DNA of 64,000 nucleotides, taken from the NCBI RefSeq assembly GCF_001949145.1, contig NW_019091355.1:4787842-4851841 (forward strand), written 5' to 3'. Positions 60,189 through 64,000 of this stretch are shown in pieces. The notes under the pieces are model-generated. The model did no database searches, was not told where the DNA came from, and was given only the letters and a program-made list of their open reading frames with translations. Numbering within the stretch: the stretch's first letter is position 1; every line of letters begins with the position of its first letter. Both the position numbers and the translations under genes were made by a program. This DNA comes from Acanthaster planci. Lineage: Eukaryota; Echinodermata; Asteroidea; Valvatida; Acanthasteridae.

Positions 60189-61488
60189 GCCATGCACATA
60201 CATGTAGATGTATATATAATTATGATTAGATAATTATACACAGATACATAATTTATTCATAATTAGCAGGTACATGTATGTATAAACTGTAACTCACACT
60301 TTTTCATGACACAAGTTTTCAATTAGAATGGAATCAGCAGAACTGAACCACAAAAGAAGTAAACCTGACATTTGAACTCTCTTTAAATTGTGAACTACAT
60401 ACATGGCCAACTCTTTAAACGACATGTGCATGTACACTGTACATGTATATACTCATATATTAGAAAAAAAGGATGTTAGAAAACAAAGTGCCCTCTGTAG
60501 GTACCCTTTCAGTCCCGATGCAATGTACCTACATGTACATGTAGGGTACATGAGTGTCCATGTACTGGTAATGTGCCCCTCGCTTTTTTTTTTTTAACTG
60601 GTGGTTTCAATTTCAAAACAACTCCTTGCAAACTGAATGTGACATGATCTGACACTATGAGATTTTTTCCAGCCCTGCTCTCCCATATGGCTATGCCTAC
60701 ATCTCTGTGATATTCCTGGTACAATGAAGGACAGTCCTATCGCACGATCCATTTACAATGCACAGGCAGACAGGGACGGTTTACTGGTCACACCCCTCCC
60801 GCTCCGAGGGTCTATGTACAAAATTGCTGTGCATTCACTCCCGGACTAAAGTCCACGGCCCACATGAACAGAAATGGGGGTACACTACAGGTGCCTGGAT
60901 ACGATACAGATCCACAGGTTGAAATACTGCAGAATAATAAGTCTGTGGGTTACGTGTACACGCACCACTAGCCTTTGGATTCAAGTACATGTACATGTTG
61001 TCTGATTTCGGCACAGATTATGCAATTACACACAGGTATCTTGCACATGAACCCACATCTTTTAAGAAGTGGCCCGTAAAAATTTCCCAAAGTTCTACCC
61101 AAGTGTAAGACTACTGTACATACCAGGAACATTGTGGTAGATTTTAAGCATTGGGAGGAGGAGTGGCCGAGTGTATAGAAATAAAGGTCCTGTGGGCAAC
61201 CTTCCGGGTTTTAAACAGCATTTGAAAATTCTCTGTCCAAACAAGACCTGTAATTGAAATACATGTGCAAGGTGCCTAAAATGAAGCTTGTGTATATGCT
61301 TTCCACAAAAAAAATAGGTTGAAATAAAGTGGGGACTTATAAAATTGACCCAGAGGGTGTACCTACCGTACATGTGCACAGATGCATAGACCCTCTCTGC
61401 AGCTGAGCAACTGGTAAGAAAAGCTTTGAATCAGCACTGCAAGACATTTAGCACCTGGCTGCCAGAGTGTGAAATCTGCAACAATTTA
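60189..61488. other. Non-coding, no gene recognised
   Basis: TAATTA/ATAATTAT-rich until about 60270, then ordinary AT-rich sequence with TACATG words (60420-60450, 60530-60545, 60985). A T run lies at 60584-60595. No gene. Confidence 0.5.
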
Positions 61489-61727
61489 GGCCGTTTCCCA
61501 ATACTCAACTTGGGCTCCGTCTCAGGCTTCAACTGTTTTTACTTCCTGACTTTGAGGTTATAAGCTTAATAGCAAGTCTGATAGTGCCACAAAACATCAA
61601 GTAAAATGCAAAAGAGCCAAACATTACAGTATTTTTATTTAAGTTGAACGCTTCAGGCCCACAATCGAGGATTGGTTTCCTACACGAAGCCTGAGACAGA
61701 GACGAAGTTGAGTATTGGAAAACAGCC
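61489..61727. mobile_element. PIF/Harbinger-type MITE with TTA target duplication
   Basis: Terminal inverted repeats of 42 bp begin GGCCGTTTCCCAATACTCAA on the left and GGCTGTTTTCCAATACTCAA on the inverted right, with five mismatches over the 42 bp, ending GTCTCAGGCTTC on both sides. TTA borders both ends directly (61486-61488 and 61728-61730). GG-starting inverted repeats with a 3-bp TWA duplication are diagnostic of PIF/Harbinger elements. The 239-bp length and AT-rich interior without a transposase indicate a non-autonomous derivative. This is the best-preserved transposon in the window. Confidence 0.82.
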
Positions 61728-61749
61728 TTAGCCATCATTTAATATTGCC

Positions 61750-61864
61750 AGCTGGAACTTTACCGTATTTACAGCTGGAACTGTGCTGTATTTACAGCTG
61801 GAACTTTGCTGTATTTACAGCTGGAACTTTGCTGTATTTACAGCTGGAACTTTGCTACATTTAC
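61750..61864. repeat. 23-bp minisatellite, five copies
   Basis: Five contiguous copies of a 23-bp unit beginning AGCTGGAACTTTGCTGTATT. Copies 3 and 4 are identical, while copies 1, 2 and 5 carry one to three changes. The array starts 22 bp after the MITE's right end. Each unit contains CAGCTG-adjacent sequence (TTTACAGCTGGAA), giving repeated E-box cores CAGCTG. The 23-bp period rotates the frame, so the open frame through it is incidental. Confidence 0.95.
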
Positions 61865-62509
61865 CAGTGTCAGCCTTTTAGCCTAATAGTAATATACATG
61901 TACACTGAAAGTTTATTCTGCCCAGTGTGTGTGCAGCTCCAGTCAATGGTTTCTGAAGCTATGCATGAGCTTATAACTACATGTTCATTGTACGTGTACT
62001 TCAAAGGAATGATCTCTTCCAGCAGACAGAAACCATTCACACTCAATGAATCCTCTAAGCATCAGACAACAGGTCTTTTGAGTTTGCCTGCGATGAAACC
62101 ACTTTGGTGAGCTTTCCCAAATACATGGAGCACTAAGCCTTTCCAGGCAGATGAGTGACACCTACGGTGACAACCTTTTATTCTGGGACAATGTCTACAT
62201 CTCGTGCAGGTGGTAGGGCTTTAATATGAACTACGACTGCAGCAATTGATGTCGGTTTGCAGGGGAACCCCGCTTTACTCCATTTCTGTTTTTCAATTTC
62301 ATTCTGCACACGTATCCTGGTACTAAATGTGTGACGCAGGAAAAAAATGGCATACTATGCACTGTACCGGTACATGTAATGTACAATTGTACAGTAAAAA
62401 TGCATGTAGGTACGCATGTACATGTATGCAGGTCTGTTAATGCTAGGAGCAGTAGGCCTACATACATGTATGTGCATGTACCAAGTACTGAGTACGCTGC
62501 TGGCAAAAG
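61865..62509. other. Non-coding with TACATG words
   Basis: No gene. TACCGGTACATG occurs at 62365-62376, and several CATGTA words occur at 62400-62480, giving mirrored pseudo-frames of 116-120 codons. Confidence 0.55.
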
Positions 62510-62611
62510 ACATACTGGTCCTTTTTCAAGGTATTGCGCATGCTCAAAACTAGGCCCGCATGCTCGGAACAATGCATGCATGCTCAGAACTGGTAAAAAG
62601 GACCAGTATGT
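62510..62611. mobile_element. Fold-back element with GCATGCTC core repeats
   Basis: Arms ACATACTGGTCCTTTTT (62510-62526) and its exact inverse (62595-62611) are 17 bp. Weaker pairing extends outward (GGCAAAA / TTTGCC). Between them the word GCATGCTC followed by an (A/G)GAAC-like tail is repeated three times (about 62538, 62559, 62578). This is probably a small MITE. The target duplication is not determinable. Confidence 0.65.
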
Positions 62612-64000
62612 TTGCCGCCATCAAGCATCTAAAAGTCTTCTACTCACATGTGGGCAACAAATAAAACATCAAAGGTTTCTGAAGGCCAGATAGTTTACAG
62701 AATAGCAGACAAAACTAGAAAACAATGAACAATAAGATTACTGCCTAACGAACGGGAAAGAAAAAAAAGTGCACATACATGTACATGTTCCTAAAAACAA
62801 TCTTTAACAAGAAATGTAAAATGTATGAAATAATTTTTCCCAGATTCCAATACCAAATCCCGAGTTGCCTGATTTAAATCACGAAGTTAAATCGTGATAT
62901 ACATGTAAATCAAATGAGTTTTTAAATCACTGATTTAAATCCACATATTTAATTTTTTAGGTAAAAAGGCCAAACTGTTTCAATTTTTGAACTTTTTTTA
63001 CTGATTGGAAATGTTTGCAGGTTTTAAACATTTTAAAAGCAAATCCCCCCTCTGTGATCCTTCTAATTCCTTGTATTAAAGAAGTCTAAATGCACATGTG
63101 TTAAACAAAACCTGGGTTGGCAAGATCTTTATGTTCAATTCTGTCCACTTGTTTCAACTGAAATCAGCTTTTTTGATTCAGCAAGTGCATTTGATGTGAA
63201 GGATTTATAACCATGATTTAATTTTTCTTCAATTACATGTAAATTGCCCACTCCAGAGTTTAATCATGGAGGAAGGACAGAGGAGTTAGAGCTCTGGCAC
63301 TTCAAAGGGCTCAATGATACACAAAAGTAGACATTTCAAAAATGTACAAGTGGGACCAGTAATATCCTAGCAATATTTGGTGTTTTGTTTGCAATTAACT
63401 CGCCGTGGCCAGGAAATAGAGATCTAACATTAGATCTACTTTTGCCATCGTGAATAAACCTTTTACTTTGATACACTGTTCCATTATCCATGAAATGTTT
63501 GTAATTTTATTTTGTCTCTCCAAAACATCAGTTTTCAAAGTCTTTGTACGAATTTGGTTAAGACTGACCAACAACATGTTGACCACCACTGCACAGTTAA
63601 GTTCATAACAAACAAATGCACAATTCATCACAAGGAGTGCTCAAGAAATCTCATGAAATACTTTTTTATATAAATGCCATAATAAAAATGATTTGAATAA
63701 AACACAACATCTCATAAACACCTTCGCTATTTATTCCCCAAACAACTCCAGACGAAAGCGTTTGATAAGGGCAATGACTGCACATGAATACTAAAGGCAC
63801 ACAGCCTAATACAAGCAACTGAGCAAGCATTAAATTTGATATTGTTGTCAGATCATACCAAGCACCATCAATGGCATGAATATTCAACTTCCTATACTGC
63901 AGTGCCCAACGTTTTAAGGATGCAGATTACCAGTGAAAAACTGCGGTGATGATCATGGGGTACAAAAGGGGCTTATGGTTGTGAAACAGGTGGTGCGTAG
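62612..64000. other. Non-coding to window end
   Basis: AT-rich. The palindrome GATTTAAATC occurs twice (62871-62880, 62932-62941) around an inverted pair ATCACGA / TCGTGAT (about 62878-62897). No recognised gene, RNA or repeat array lies beyond 63000. Confidence 0.5.

Overview
This is eukaryotic, almost entirely non-coding DNA from an animal draft assembly. It contains a run of Ns (50808-51661), many degenerate inverted-repeat transposon remnants, short minisatellites, and a heavy load of the palindromic words TACATGTA/GTACATGTAC and TACCGGTA. There are no bacterial-style operons, and I found no ORF whose protein I recognise. The word usage, plus a snap-back element at 18557-18792 starting GGGCCAATTTCATGGAGCTG, resembles repeats I associate with invertebrate deuterostomes, most likely an echinoderm such as a sea star. 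That assignment is inference from memory, not a search result.

Layout. At 1-14 kb the sequence is intergenic or intronic, with three compact fold-back elements (845-980, 7978-8104, 8735-8824), one copy of a dispersed repeat (8535-8710) and a CpG-rich patch (13560-13800). At 14-31 kb lie one copy of a CpG-rich palindrome-ended repeat (14615-14798), a (CA)n tract, the 18.6 kb snap-back element, a perfect RFX-type X-box (22219-22233), a hAT-ended element (24952-25127) and a TA-flanked mariner-type MITE (29647-29885). At 31-50 kb there is the longest ORF in the window (31056-31655, unrecognised), a cluster of TALE-type TGACA sites (35868-35920), two more copies of the dispersed repeat (36081-36358 and 40065-40208), a three-copy 94-bp tandem repeat (41777-42058) and the second, inverted copy of the CpG-rich repeat (44604-44810). 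At 50-64 kb there is an assembly gap that begins inside an 11-bp minisatellite, a possible 216-bp exon (53321-53536), 15-bp, 23-bp and 26-bp minisatellites, and a well-preserved Harbinger-type MITE with TTA target duplications (61489-61727).

Interpretation. The window is best read as a large intron or gene desert whose visible content is repeats plus a few candidate regulatory blocks. No pathway, operon or gene system can be reconstructed. The two candidate coding segments are weak and are offered only as targets for RNA-seq or comparative checks. I did not see a novel defence, mobile or regulatory system. The most striking signal is the genome-signature-like excess of the two palindromic octamers and their fusion, ACCGGTACATGTAC.
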